A model generated the notes under the pieces. It had not been told where the DNA came from. It ran no database searches and saw only the letters and a program-made list of their open reading frames with translations. Below, piece by piece: positions 1-10,171 of a stretch of DNA of 64,000 nt (positions are counted from its first letter, which is position 1; every line of letters begins with the position of its first letter). The DNA lies in NCBI GenBank assembly GCA_028752905.1, contig JAQNBH010000010.1:18844422-18908421 (forward strand), written 5' to 3'. A program made the position numbers and the translations under genes. The DNA comes from Cladorhizidae sp. MBARI D1340-BT2 (taxonomy: Eukaryota; Porifera; Demospongiae; Poecilosclerida; Cladorhizidae).

Positions 1-1966
1 GACTTGGGGCCTTTAGGAGTAACGCAAAGTTCTCCATTTCCTGCCCCTTTTACCTGCACCATGAACTCAAATACTTCCTTGACTTTTCCACTACCAGAGG
101 TCAGTCCTGGGCTAAAGGCAATGCACTTGCTGGCATCACAGACAAATACTTTGTGTGGAGCATGAGGGATGGCAACTCCATTCCAAAACACATTAAACAA
201 TGCATCTCCAACTTGCTTTGGTGTCAAGTTGATGCTATAAGCCTTCTCTGAGGGTTTTTTCTGTGAGTTCACTGCAAAGATTCCAAACTCAGATGATTCC
301 GTTCGAAGAGTTCCCTCACCTGCTCCACGGACTTCGAGACATACTGAATATGGTTTCCCAATATGGAGGTAATTAGTTAGGCTCTCTTGAAAGATGCACT
401 TTGAAGGGTCAAAAACATCCAGGCTTATTGGTGAACCCTTGATGTTGTGACCAGCATAGGTAACCCTGATCTCGTGTTTGCCAACAAAAACAGGAGAAAT
501 CACACCCAAGGAAGAACAACTTCCATCGGAAGTAAGAAGGACTTCCTGTGTGCCTTTCGGTGTCGTAAGTTCAGCCGAAACTCCTTCCATGCCACCCTCA
601 GTGGCTGAGATAATAAAAGTGGCCTTGTCATCGACAGGCAAAAAGTTACCCATTACTGGATCTTGGAGAGTTACACTCATTTTGTTGGTGTCAATAACTT
701 TTATATGGAAAGGGCTACCTGGTATATCTATTCCAGCGATCTTTGCCATGACCTTATCAACCCCAACACAGCTTGGTGTATATGAGCATTCAGCAAATCC
801 TTGTGAGATATAAACAACCTTAGTGCGTGTTCTTTGCATCGAAGAGAGTTCAACTGTAACCTCAACCTCAGATACTTTTGTGAAACCTTCCACGTCCATC
901 TTGACAGTTTCACCAACCATCGCACACTCCCCACCTGTAATCTGCTTTGCAGATAGACTAAAGGTCATTGGATCAATCACATTGATGGAGTACGGACTTG
1001 AAGGGATTTCTATTCCACTCCACTTGATAGTTATCGTAATCAAACCATCAGATTCTGGAACATATTGCACTTTGAAGAGTGCGCTATCTTTAGGATTTTG
1101 CTTCAGGTCAATGTTAATAGGTTTTCCACTGCAGTCCATCACCACAGCAAGGTCTCCCATTCCTCCTCTAGAGGTGTCCACTTCAAATATTGCAGACTTT
1201 CTGATTATTGCTTTTGTCAGACCCTCTCCAGTGCAGGTGATCTCCTGTGGCTGTGGGAGTGGTTTTGCATTTTTGAACCTAGAAAGGTACGTGACAATGT
1301 TGAGTTCATCCACACTGGGGTCAGCCATTTGGCTAGGTGTTAAGATGGGATTGATTCCCAGTTGATCCTTGGCTATCTTCATCCCATGGGCGAGGTTGTC
1401 ATGGGCATTCTGTGTGTCAAGCTGGCTCCATCCTGGAAATCCTCCGGGATTCACCGTCTCTATCAGGCAAGCCAGATTGATGCCATTGTTCCAGTCAGTA
1501 CTGAAATTAGTTATATTTTGTTTTGGGATGATTGCTTGGACCCAGTGGAGGAGGTGAGCATTGGCTGGCTTGCAGAAATATGAGATGTAAGTCATAATGC
1601 TATTCTCATCAACATCTTTGTGACAAAGATCATCGGCATCCATGATAGGTGGGATGTCCAGCTTATCTTGAGCAATGCTCATTCCAAGAATGCAGTTTCC
1701 CTTCTTGTTGGAAGGGTTAAGTGTGGTGTGGTGAGGGACAAGGCCTGGGCGGATTTTATCCACAAGAGCGCAGAGTGCGACTCCATCATTCCAGTCGGTA
1801 GTGAAGTTCTTGATCATCTTGTCTGGAATCTGTGTATGTATCCAGGCCAACATGGAGGTCTTGGTGGAAAGTGCGCGTCCAGTGCTGCAGATCTGGTAAC
1901 GTCGAATCAGAGTCCAGATTAGACCTAGGATGAGCTTGAGGTTTCCATTGTGAATGTCCTCAGGCC
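1..1966 (-). CDS. Filamin-family gene, exon 2 (CH1 end, CH2, CH3, Ig repeats), runs off left edge
   Basis: Actin-binding, cross-linking cytoskeletal protein of the filamin family. One uninterrupted frame runs from 1966 down to base 1 (about 655 codons). Reading along the minus strand, the end of CH1 (NLKLILGLIWTLIRRYQI) comes first, then CH2 (about 1860-1565; DWNDGVALCALVD), CH3 (about 1560-1265; DWNNGINLACLIE), then four filamin Ig repeats (about 1265-140) and the start of a fifth. The Ig repeats are marked by their conserved ends, such as GIDIPGSPF and HNIKGSPI. Ordinary filamins have two CH domains; three in tandem is the layout known for Drosophila jitterbug, so this is probably a jitterbug-type filamin. 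The acceptor is ..ACAG/GG at 1967/1966, joining in phase to exon 1 to restore the conserved VNIG-x-EDI stretch. The C-terminal part lies outside the window. Confidence 0.93.
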
Positions 1967-2195
1967 CTGTTCATGAGGTGTGAAGTAATGGGAAAAAGGA
2001 TTTCATAAATAATTCATTGCAATGTCCCCAGGCCCTGTTCATGAGGTGTGAAATAAGGTGAAAAAGTAATTCATCATTGTGAATGTCTGTTCATGAGGTG
2101 TGAAGTAATTGAAAAAGGATAAATAATTCATTGCAATGTCCTCAGGCCCTGTTCATGAGGTGTGAATTGGCGTGAAAAGGGATGATTCATTGCAT
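1953..2195. repeat. Four tandem copies of the filamin exon 2 acceptor region
   Basis: A segment of about 55-68 bp starting AATGTCC(T/C)CAGGCCCTG and continuing TTCATGAGGTGTGAA is present four times, beginning near 1953, 2021, 2080 and 2134. The copy nearest the exon contains the acceptor used and the first codons of exon 2. The copies at 2021 and 2134 keep the CAGGCCCTG core, hence the same ACAG/GGCCTG acceptor on the minus strand. The copy at 2080 has lost part of it. Confidence 0.85.
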
Positions 2196-2463
2196 ACATG
2201 CCCTTGGAGTGGAAAGAGGTTACAATAGTTGTATGATGTTATAAACCTCTGGTCTTCAATGGCAGTGGCACTCGTTGTAAATTTTGTTATGTTTGAATAG
2301 AGCAAGAAAGTGTCTAGCACTTGCTCATTCACCACTCACAAGATTGCACTAACCACAAAATAATAATAATTATAAATAAAAACTTAAAAGCACTTGACAA
2401 AATAAGCCTTATGTGGTAAAATTGCCAGTTTTGAAATAGCAATGCTTGTGGTGACCTAAAATG

Positions 2464-2637
2464 CATAGAGCTTAAATGGAGTTTATTATTAGAAGACTCA
2501 TGAACTATAAGCTAGCATCACATGGGAGGATTCAAAGAGCCACTTGAAGTTCAAGCTTAAATGGAGTTTATTCTTAGAAGACGCGTGAACTATTAGCTAA
2601 CATCACATGGGAGGATTCAAAGAGCCACTTGAAGTTC
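2464..2637. repeat. 84-bp tandem duplication in the filamin intron
   Basis: Two adjacent copies (about 2464-2552 and 2553-2637) of a segment running from GCTTAAATGGAGTTTATT to GAGCCACTTGAAGTTC, with a handful of substitutions between them. Confidence 0.85.
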
Positions 2638-2839
2638 CATGACTACCATAATATACTCATTTATACACAAGACATATATCTGTTTTCCAGTACTATTACG
2701 GTCTGGTGTTCTCCTGAGCTTGGCCGCTGTTTAGAAAATGATAAGTGCTTGTGGGTGTGGCCAGTGCAAACTCAGTGCAAATTTAAGTAACAAATAATGT
2801 TTCAAGTTTTGTTCTATAAAATTTTTAATTATCTAATTT

Positions 2840-3272
2840 TTATTTTTTATAAAGGAAACATATTTATATAAAGGAGATATATATTTGCATATTTATATAA
2901 AGGAGATAAATATTTGCATATTTGCATATTTATATATATAAAGGAGATATATATTTGCATGCGATATATATGCGATATATATTTGCATATTTATATAAAG
3001 GAGAGCATATTTATATAAAGGAGATATATATTTGCGTATTTATATAAAGGAGATAAATATTTTCATATTTATATAAAGGATTGCATATTTATATAAAGGA
3101 GATAAATATTTGCATATTTGAATATTTGAATATTTATATAAAGGAGATATATATTTTCACATTTATATAAAGGATTTATATAAAGGATTTATAAAGGAGA
3201 TATATATTTGAATATTTATATAAAGGAGATATATATTTGCATATTTATATAAAGGAGATATATATTTGCATG
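2840..3272. repeat. AT-rich irregular minisatellite (about 29 bp unit)
   Basis: Repeated ATTTATATAAAGGAGATATA and TATTTGCAT blocks with variable truncations. This is the purine/AT-rich core of the filamin intron, ending just before exon 1. No protein-coding signal is present. Confidence 0.85.
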
Positions 3273-3318
3273 CCATAAGCACTAGATAACAAGCACCTAC
3301 ATATATACTGGACCTTAC

Positions 3319-3595
3319 CTATGTTTACAAGTTTAATTTCTTTGTCATTCATGAACTTGAAGCTCACTCCAAGGTTCTCCAGCTTCTGTGGCTTTATCCT
3401 CAACTGGCTTCTCTCCTTTATATAGCAGAGCCTGTCCTTTGAGATATTCTCCAGCAGTTCCGCCAAGATGATGCCATCTTCCAGATCTTTCTCCAAACAA
3501 GTCACCCTGTTCTTGCAAGAGGTAAGGTGACCGTTCAGGCTGCTGTTCACCCATTTTGTGAAAGTGTTTTCTTGGATTTTCTTCCAGTTGTCCAT
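3319..3595 (-). CDS. Filamin-family gene, exon 1 (start of CH1)
   Basis: First coding exon of the three-CH filamin-like protein. The ATG at 3595-3593 begins MDNWKKIQENTFTKWVN, the classic start of the filamin/spectrin-type actin-binding CH1 domain, followed by LEDGIILAELLE and the IKPQKLENL motif. The exon encodes 92 codons plus one base and ends at ATAG/GTAAGG (3319/3318), giving phase 1. It joins exon 2 (which starts GG CCT GAG) to give VNIGPEDIHNGNLKL, exactly where filamins have NIG-EDIV-GNLKL. The N-terminal extension before CH1 is only a few residues, so this ATG is a natural start. A further 5' UTR exon cannot be excluded. Confidence 0.92.
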
Positions 3596-3712
3596 CTTGC
3601 AGCATAAAAAAGATGCAGCCCCACCCTTCCAAAAAGTGGGAGGATCTCACCAAAATAGGGGCGTATTAAAGCATGCGCATTAAATAGATTACAACCTTTG
3701 TACTCGCCGAAG
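3596..3712. promoter_or_regulatory. Shared divergent promoter region between filamin-like gene and GTF2H4
   Basis: Only 117 bp separate the two start codons (filamin ATG at 3595 on minus, GTF2H4 ATG at 3713 on plus), so both 5' UTRs and the core promoter must lie here or in unseen upstream exons. No classical TATA box is clear. The gap contains a perfect CArG-box sequence (3650-3659) and a TGCGCATGC-like NRF-1 half match on the minus strand (about 3671-3680). Confidence 0.7.
3650..3659 (+). promoter_or_regulatory. Perfect CArG box (SRF-type site)
   Basis: CCAAAATAGG fits CC(A/T)6GG exactly. Serum response factor binds such sites upstream of many actin-cytoskeleton genes, and one of the two flanking genes encodes a filamin. 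The match is seen directly; function is inference. Confidence 0.5.
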
Positions 3713-3828
3713 ATGTCCGCTGAGAGGAAGCTGAATTGTGAAAAATTGTTGGGTTACTTGCAGAGTCTCCCTGCAGTCTTACTGGCAAGGCTTTACCAGC
3801 ATTCAGCGTCGTGTTTAGCGGTGTTCAG
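3713..3828 (+). CDS. GTF2H4: TFIIH subunit 4 (p52), exon 1
   Basis: GTF2H4 (p52; yeast Tfb2) is a core TFIIH subunit that anchors and stimulates the XPB helicase in transcription initiation and nucleotide excision repair in the nucleus. This exon runs from an ATG in good context (AAGATGTCC) to TTCAG/GTGCGC, encoding residues 1-38 plus two bases. It contains LLGYLQSLPAVLLARLY and SCLAVF, matching the family's N-terminal LxxLP..VLxRLYxHPATCLAVFRELP pattern. The arginine codon is split and completed by exon 2. The seven exons found in this window are in phase at all six junctions and give 246 residues, against about 460 in the human protein. The C-terminal half is not seen. Confidence 0.93.
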
Positions 3829-4606
3829 GTGCGCTAACTCAATATTGCATTACCTAGATACCAGTGCAATGCCATATTTTGGAGTTGAATATCTGCAGTT
3901 GAAGAATTCCGAGGTGAAATATTCCCATATTGTTTAGCGTGTAGGGAAGCCAGCATCCTGCTCTTCTGCTCTCCCTAGTACCTACTGCAGATGAGAAAAC
4001 TGTAAACATAAATATCCCTCTATGATACACAAATATCCCACATGAATAGACCAATGGGTATTCAATGCATTTTCCAAATTTTTGTAGTGGTCATTGCATT
4101 CTCATTCTTGTAAGCCTGGTTAGCATGCATAAATGAAGAGATGAAAAATAATGGAGAAGAAGTCTGATGCTTGAATGGTCACGGGAGAGAACTTGTGTAA
4201 CAGGTGCTAGGTATCTTGTCATCTCCTTCTCTGCATCTATCATTAAAACTCAAGTCAAAGTCTACCAGACCTTTTTTCTTTATTTCTTAATCGGGCCTTG
4301 GTCGAGATGCTCACTTGTGCATCATCTCTTCTGGGAGTCATGGTTTTGGGCTTGTGGTATATTTTCTTGAAAATTGAAAATTGGCTTATGATATCAGGTT
4401 TTACCTACCCCCCCCCCCCCCCCCCCCTTGTTTGGGGGTTTGGGTCTGGCATGTGAAGCTAGTTAGGCTTGGGGGACCTAAGGTGAAGTCCATGCACTTG
4501 TGCCTTGAACACTTTTTTCTCTTGGCGATTAAAATGAGAGGTTGTCTAGTGGTGGCAGGACAATCCCCAGGGCTATTTATGGATGTCCAACATTACAAAG
4601 TTGTTT
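3829..4606 (+). other. GTF2H4 intron 1, first part: nothing recognised
   Basis: Short open frames here carry no recognisable domain. The only marked feature is a 19-20 base poly(C) run at about 4411-4429. Confidence 0.6.
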
Positions 4607-4770
4607 CCACCTAGCCCTAGCCCTGGTCCTAGCCCTGGTCCTAGCCCTAGTGCTAGCCCTGGTCCTAGCCCTGGTCCTAGCCCTGGTCCTAGCCCTAGTC
4701 CTAGCTCTAGCCCTGGCCCTAGCCCTAGCCCTAGCCCTAGCCCTAGTGCTAGCCTCAGTGTTAGGTGGGC
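4607..4770 (+). repeat. Degenerate CCCTAG / CCTGGTCCTAG repeat
   Basis: About 160 bp of CCCTAGCCCTGGTCCTAG-type repeats within GTF2H4 intron 1, C-rich on the sense strand. It is a hexamer variant (CCCTAG), not the vertebrate-type telomere repeat CCCTAA. Confidence 0.9.
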
Positions 4771-5055
4771 AAGAACTTCTTTGAGCATCTGGAGTGGATG
4801 GTCCATTGCGTTGCTGAGCATATATAGAGCAACCGTAACCTTCTGAGCTTCGGGTGGGTTGGATTTTATTTTCATTCCCCTCCAACCCCCCACTCCCTGC
4901 CCCCTCCAAGATTGAAAGAAAAGATAAAAGTGAGAGGTCTTTTTATTGTTAACAGCCATCTTTTGAAGACAATAGTCACCCATCCTAAATGTGTGAGGTG
5001 TCTTCTTTCTACCCGCCCCTTCCCTCAACACTCATAACCCTAGCAACCGGTACCA

Positions 5056-5744
5056 CTTAGCACCTACTTCACTGTTGGCTCTAGCCTCTATTTGTTAAGC
5101 ACCTACTTCACTGTTGGTTCTAGCCTCTATTTGTTAAGCACCTACTTCACTGTTGGTTCTAGCCTCTATTTGTTAAGCACCTACTTCACTGTTGGTTCTA
5201 GCCTCTATTTGCCTACTTCACTGTTGTTTCTAACCTCTATTTGTTAAGCACCTACTTCACTGTTGGTTCTAGCCTCTATTTGTTAAGCACCTACTTCACT
5301 GTTGGCTCAAGCCTTTATTTGTTAAGCACTTACTTCACTGTTGGCTCTAGCCTCTATTTCTTAAGCACCTACTTCACTGTTGGCACTAGCCTCTATTTGT
5401 TAAGCACCTACTTCACTGTTGGTTCCGGCCTCTACTTGTCAAGCACCTACTTCACTGTTGGTACTAGCCTCTATTTGTTAAGCACCTACTTCACTGTTGG
5501 CTCAAGCCTTTATTTGTTAAGCACTTACTTCACTGTTGGCTCAAGCCTTTATTTGTTAAGCACCTACTTCACTGTTGGCTCTAGCCTCTATTTGTTAAGC
5601 ACCTACTTCACTGTTGGCTCTAGCCTCTATTTGTTAAGCAGCTACTTAACTGTTGGTTCTAGCCTGTATTTGTTAAGCACCTACTTCACTGTTGGTTCTA
5701 GCCTCTACTTGTTAAGCACCTACTTCACTGTTGGTTCTGGCCTC
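5056..5744 (+). repeat. 39-bp minisatellite, about 18 copies
   Basis: The unit is about CACCTACTTCACTGTTGGTT followed by CTAGCCTCTATTTGTTAAG. The unit at about 5211 lacks TTAAGCAC. Because 39 is divisible by 3, a long frame with repeated YFTVGSSLYLLST stays open (5241-5807); this is an artefact of the period. Confidence 0.93.
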
Positions 5745-6399
5745 AGCATTAATAATAATTCTGTTTTAGTACTTCTCAATTTAGTGCATGAAATATTTCA
5801 GACATAATTTAGGATTATCTTGGCGGTGAAAAATTCGCCATGTACGAGTTGTTAGTAAAAAGTTGTTCTTTTCCACGTACTGTCGGCTCATGCAGTACGA
5901 TAAGAAGTCTCTTACCAGGTAGGTTTAGTCTAGAAAGAGACCCCTTATCAGGAAAGGTTGATCCTCGAAAAAAATACCCCATACCAGGTTAGCATGAGGC
6001 TCAAGCTAGAGACCCCTTACCATCCATTGGAATTTGGCAGCAAATGTTGGGAGGCATGTGCCTCTACTGAGTAAACGAGATGGCACTCAATCCTTTGCCA
6101 TGTTTGTAATTCCTATCGCTGATCACTATGGTAACCAACACAGTTGTGGTTGTTGGCATTGTTGTGCCAATACTATTGTTGCTAACGGCACTCGTTAGAG
6201 ACACCATTTATAACAATGCCATTGCGGTTGTTTGCGTGTTGACGGTGCTGTCGTAGTTGTTGACAGCACCGTTGAAAATGTTTTTTAATTTGTTGATAGC
6301 ATTCGATAACCATTCTTGCAGTTAGCGACACGATTATTGTTGATGGACACTTGATTGCTTATATCAGTCGTTTTGTTGTTGTTGTTATTGACGACACAG
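5745..6399 (+). other. End of GTF2H4 intron 1: nothing recognised
   Basis: Unique-looking sequence with GTTGTTG-rich patches (6140-6390) leading up to the exon 2 acceptor. No gene is supported. Confidence 0.5.
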
Positions 6400-6510
6400 A
6401 GAGCTGCCGGAGCTTTCTAAGCATTACATCATGCGGCTCCTTTTCCTTGACCAACCCCTCCCACTTTCTCTCCTCAATTCCTGGCCTCGAAGCAACCCTG
6501 CTAGTCTGGC
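6400..6510 (+). CDS. GTF2H4: TFIIH subunit 4 (p52), exon 2
   Basis: Residues 39-76. The acceptor is GACACAG/A, completing the split arginine codon and then reading ELPELSKHYIMRLLFLDQPL, the family's ELPxLAKxxVMRxLFLxQPLP block. The donor is CTGGC/GTGAGT, a strong consensus, leaving phase 2. An open frame in another register covers the same bases (6351-6560) and is a shadow. Intron 1 before it is 2,571 bp and intron 2 after it is 8,836 bp. Confidence 0.93.
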
Positions 6511-6759
6511 GTGAGTTATTTCATAATTACTATCCAATTGAAGGAGGCATTCGTGCATGAAGGGGTTAAAGCATCTGTCTCACAAACATTGCGGTTGTTA
6601 AATGTAATCAAGTGACCTCTGACCTCACCAATTGTACCACTCTATGTATGTTGGCGATTGGATGGTTTCCTGTTTGGCTCCTCCCTAGACTTCAGCAAAG
6701 TCGGTGACTTGCAGCTGCTGCTTGATCACCCTGAGCTTCCATCTCTGCACCAGCACTAG

Positions 6760-6943
6760 CAGGGTTTCATTTAGGGGGGGAGCAGCTGCCCCCCCCTTGG
6801 AACCTATTTGCCCCCCCCCTTGGAAATTGTATTATTAAGATTCATTAGAAACTTTGTCACATCTTTAACCATCATGCCCCCCCCCTTAATATCCAGATTC
6901 CTCCAGTTGACCCCCCTTGGACAATTTTCTAAATGAAACCCTG
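6760..6943. mobile_element. hAT-type MITE, 184 bp
   Basis: The element is bounded by perfect 15 bp terminal inverted repeats, CAGGGTTTCATTTAG (6760-6774) and its complement (6929-6943). It is flanked by 8 bp near-duplications AGCACTAG / AGCAGAAG (6 of 8 identical). The interior has several CCCCCCCTTGGA blocks and no coding. CAGGG ends and 8 bp target duplications are hAT characters. Its ends share CAGGGTTTCAT with the right end of the hAT element at 57971-61083. Confidence 0.8.
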
Positions 6944-7072
6944 AGCAGAAGCTGCACTCCACTCTCATCCATGGTGGCCTGTCTTAAAAGCAACAGGCAA
7001 ACCACAGCTTTGCATATACTAATTGGGTCCAGAATCATTACTTTATGAATATCTTATGAATATCGTTACAGC

Positions 7073-7172
7073 ACTTCATGTAGTATACTAGGCACTTCCT
7101 GTAGTATACTAGGAATTTCCTGTAGTATACTAGGCATTTCCTGTAGTATACTAGGCATTTCCTGTAGTATCC
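7073..7172. repeat. Short 21-bp tandem repeat
   Basis: About five copies of CCTGTAGTATACTAGGCATTT-like units. The 6952-7942 stretch around it is otherwise unremarkable intron 2 sequence. Confidence 0.75.
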
Positions 7173-7979
7173 TACATCCTGTGCCCATCTTAAAAGCAAC
7201 AGGCAAAACAAAACGAGCTTTGCACGTAATCCTAATTTGGTCTTGGTGTTTGTGAGGTTACCGAGGGAACCTCACCGGTGAGCTGGATGTGTACTGGATG
7301 TAGCAGTGGGTGGGAAACGTTGGGGATCAGCAGGTACTAAACACCAACCTTGCGGACATTTCCCCCCTTTAGTTGGTAAAGGGTTTACCTTATGATAGAG
7401 TGTTCCACTAGAGCCCACCATGGACGTATGTATAAGTACATCGTTCCTCAAACACAATCCGGCAGTGTTGCCATAATTTTTTTGGTAATTTCCAAATTAC
7501 TCAGCCTGTGTTATCCAAAATTTTGGCAACAAAAAATCCAAACAAAATCCAAATAACAATTTCATGAGAAATAACATACTAAAGTGTGTTCATAGCATTT
7601 ACACATGTCTTTAATAGTTCAGTGTTCGGTTTAAATTCATAGCATTTTTTAGGAACATTGAATTGCACTGTTAAAAGTGAATTTAAGTTCCTAGTCTGTT
7701 TCTGTGCTTCGTTTTGTTGAGACCAATGTGGCTGAATAAACGTTCGGTATCAGCATTGCCATGGGGTATAACTAGAATGGCATTTGCGAGTTTTGCCTTT
7801 CTAATGATGAAAAATCCAAACATTTATTGATAAAATCCAACACTATGGCAACACTGCAATCGTATGGTGGCATTTTCCTCGCTATGTCTGATGCAAAACT
7901 CGAATATCATATATACTGTATGTATATAATTACACAATGACCTTCTCAATATTCAACTTGAACTTTGAAACTCTTCCAG

Positions 7980-10165
7980 CAAGTTTAAGGATGAAGCCAT
8001 TAAGACCAGGAAGGGTACAGAGAGAGCCAACAAAGTGTTCCTGTCGGAGAGAATTTGCTAGTCCTACAGAAGAAGTGGTGCCCTAATGGCTGAGCGAAGA
8101 CCTGGAGGCCAAACTGGAAACAGCACTGGGAAGTGACTATCAGAGGATTCAAACCCTTCAGGGGGCAGCAGAGAAGACCTACAATAAATCCAAGCAGAAC
8201 CATCAAAAGAAGCTGGAGACACTTTTGGAGAGAAGGAGATCGAGGGAAGTGGAGATTCACCCCAAGACATGAACAGGTGGCTGGGGAATCTGACAGAGAA
8301 GAATCTTTCTCCAACTCAGGAAGAAGTGCTTGCTTTGGGTCTTAACTTTGTCCCTGCTCTAAAGAATCTACCTTTGATGGACACTATAGCTGCAGTGGAA
8401 GAGCTGGTCAGGAAGCTGGAGGATAGCAAAGCACATGAGCTTCGAGGAAGAAGAGCAAGAAAACCAAAGGACAACTTGACGAAGGAACAGAGAAAGGCCT
8501 TTGGAGAACTGAGGAAGATGGAAGAGCTCATGATCTTACCAGCAGACAAAGAGAAGACAACAGTTCTGATGACATAGGACAGGTACATTTCAAAGCTGAC
8601 GGGAATGGCTGGAAACCAAAACGTATGGAATACTGAAGAAGGATCCTACCAAGGCACAGGAAAGCAAGGTGAATCGTGTGTTAAAGAATATGGAGAAGAT
8701 AGGAGAAATAACAACTGTAGAATTAGGACCACTGGAAGTAGACCACCACTGATTTATGGGCTCCCTAAGATACATAAACCTGAGGTTCCCCTTAGGCCTA
8801 TTGTGTCTTGTAGACGTGCTCCATCATATAATCTTTCCAAGTTCATAGCATATTTGATATCACCTCTAGCTGGAAATACAAGTATGTACATATGTCAAGG
8901 ATTCTGGGCAATTTATCAAGCATATTCAAGATGAATGTTCGGCACAGGATGAGTGTCTTGTCAGTTTTAATGTTTCCTCTCATTTTACCAATGCTACCAT
9001 TTATGAGGCTATGGAAGTAATTTTTGTAATGTTGACGAAAGATGAGAGCTTGCAGGAGAGGACTACACTAGGTGCTGACAGGATTTCTGAACTGTTGGAG
9101 TTGTGCCTGAAATCCACCTACTTCAGGTATCAAGAAAAATACTACGAGCAGAAAGAGGGTGCAGCAATGGGCCCTCCAGTATCTGCAGTGGTAGCCAACC
9201 TTTATATGGAATTCTTTGAGAAATTGGCACTCACAACTGCCCCACTGAAGCCAAGGGTTTGGAAGAGATACGTTGATACCTTCTGCTTTGAAAGAAGGGA
9301 CGTGAGCAGGAGTTGTTGGACCATCTGAACAACATCAGGCCATCCATAAAGTTTACCATGGAGCTTGAAGAGGATGGATCGTTGCCCTTTCTGGATTACC
9401 ACCTACACAGGAAGGAAGATATGGAAGCAACCGTTTACAGAAAACCCTCACACACCAACGGGTATCATCCTATCCATGTCAGAAGAGGAGTGGTGAAGAG
9501 CTTGTATGATACAGCAGGAGAGTAGTCACTGAGAAGGAGGACCTTAGAAGGAAGAACATCATTTGAATATTGTCTTTATAGAGAATGGTTATCCACAAGC
9601 CTTCATCAACCTTTCATCTGTAGATGCATCTAAATGCAGAAAGGAAGGTAAGTAGTACACTGATACAGGCAATGAGGGGTCTAAAAAAAGGATCCTATGA
9701 TAGTTATGCAGCAGGGATGAGTGAAGACATCAGGAGGGTCTGCAGGAAGTTCAACATCAATGTCATTTTCAGATCAGGAAGAACTTTGTGGACACAACTG
9801 AGCAGAGTGAAGGATGTTTTACCAGCTAATATGCACTCATGTGTTGTGTGCCGCATCCCTTGTAGCTGGGGGGAAATACTACATAGGGGACACCATCAGA
9901 AGACTGGAGACTAGAGTGGAAGAACATCAAGATGCCTGTAGAAAGTGTGCTAAAGAGAAATCTGCAATTGCTTAACATGCATGGAGCAATGAAACCCTGT
10001 TTTGTGGGAGGATGCCACTATCTTGACCAGGCCAGAAGACAGAAGGAACTGCTAGTGAAGGAGGCATTGCACATCGGCCTAGCACCAAAGTGTGAGTGGT
10101 TCAATCGAGACTGACTGAAATGGACTTGCCTGGCTGCTGGGGAGCTACTCTGAAGGGCCCGAACT
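7980..10165 (+). pseudogene. Penelope-like retroelement, decayed (RT + GIY-YIG)
   Basis: A broken single-ORF element in several frames. In order: an N-terminal PLE region (LSPTQEEVLALGLNFVPALK, about 8299-8358; EELMILPADKEKTTVLM, about 8524-8572); RT motifs YGLPKIHKPEVPLRPIVS (about 8755-8808), GAAMGPPVSAVVANLYMEFF (about 9160-9220) and WKRYVDTFCF (about 9260-9290); SLPFLDYHLHRKE; RVCRKFNINVIFRSGRTL; and a GIY-YIG endonuclease starting KYYIGDTIRRLETRVEEHQ (about 9874-9930). The last motif, ELLVKEALHI..CEWFNRD, ends at about 10113. In-frame TAG at 8575, at least five frameshifts, and loss of one aspartate codon of the YVDD catalytic box (YVDT at 9269-9280) show it is dead. It lies in sense orientation within GTF2H4 intron 2. 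The left boundary is uncertain. Confidence 0.9.
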
Positions 10166-10171
10166 TGAAAC

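Larger units (their letters stand above)
1967..3318 (-). other. Intron 1 of the filamin-like gene
   Basis: A 1,352 bp GT-AG intron between the two filamin exons. It has no coding sequence that I can support. It holds a tandem quadruplication next to the acceptor, an 84 bp duplication and an AT-rich minisatellite, each listed separately. Confidence 0.88.

Noticed and set aside
5241..5807. 188-codon frame with YFTVGSSLYLLST repeats
   Set aside because: It is a by-product of a 39-bp (13-codon) period and carries no independent coding evidence.
6734..6760. GAG CTT CCA TCT CTG (ELPSL) as GTF2H4 exon 2
   Set aside because: It runs into a stop after three more codons and lacks an acceptor in phase. 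The real exon 2 at 6400-6510 fits fully.
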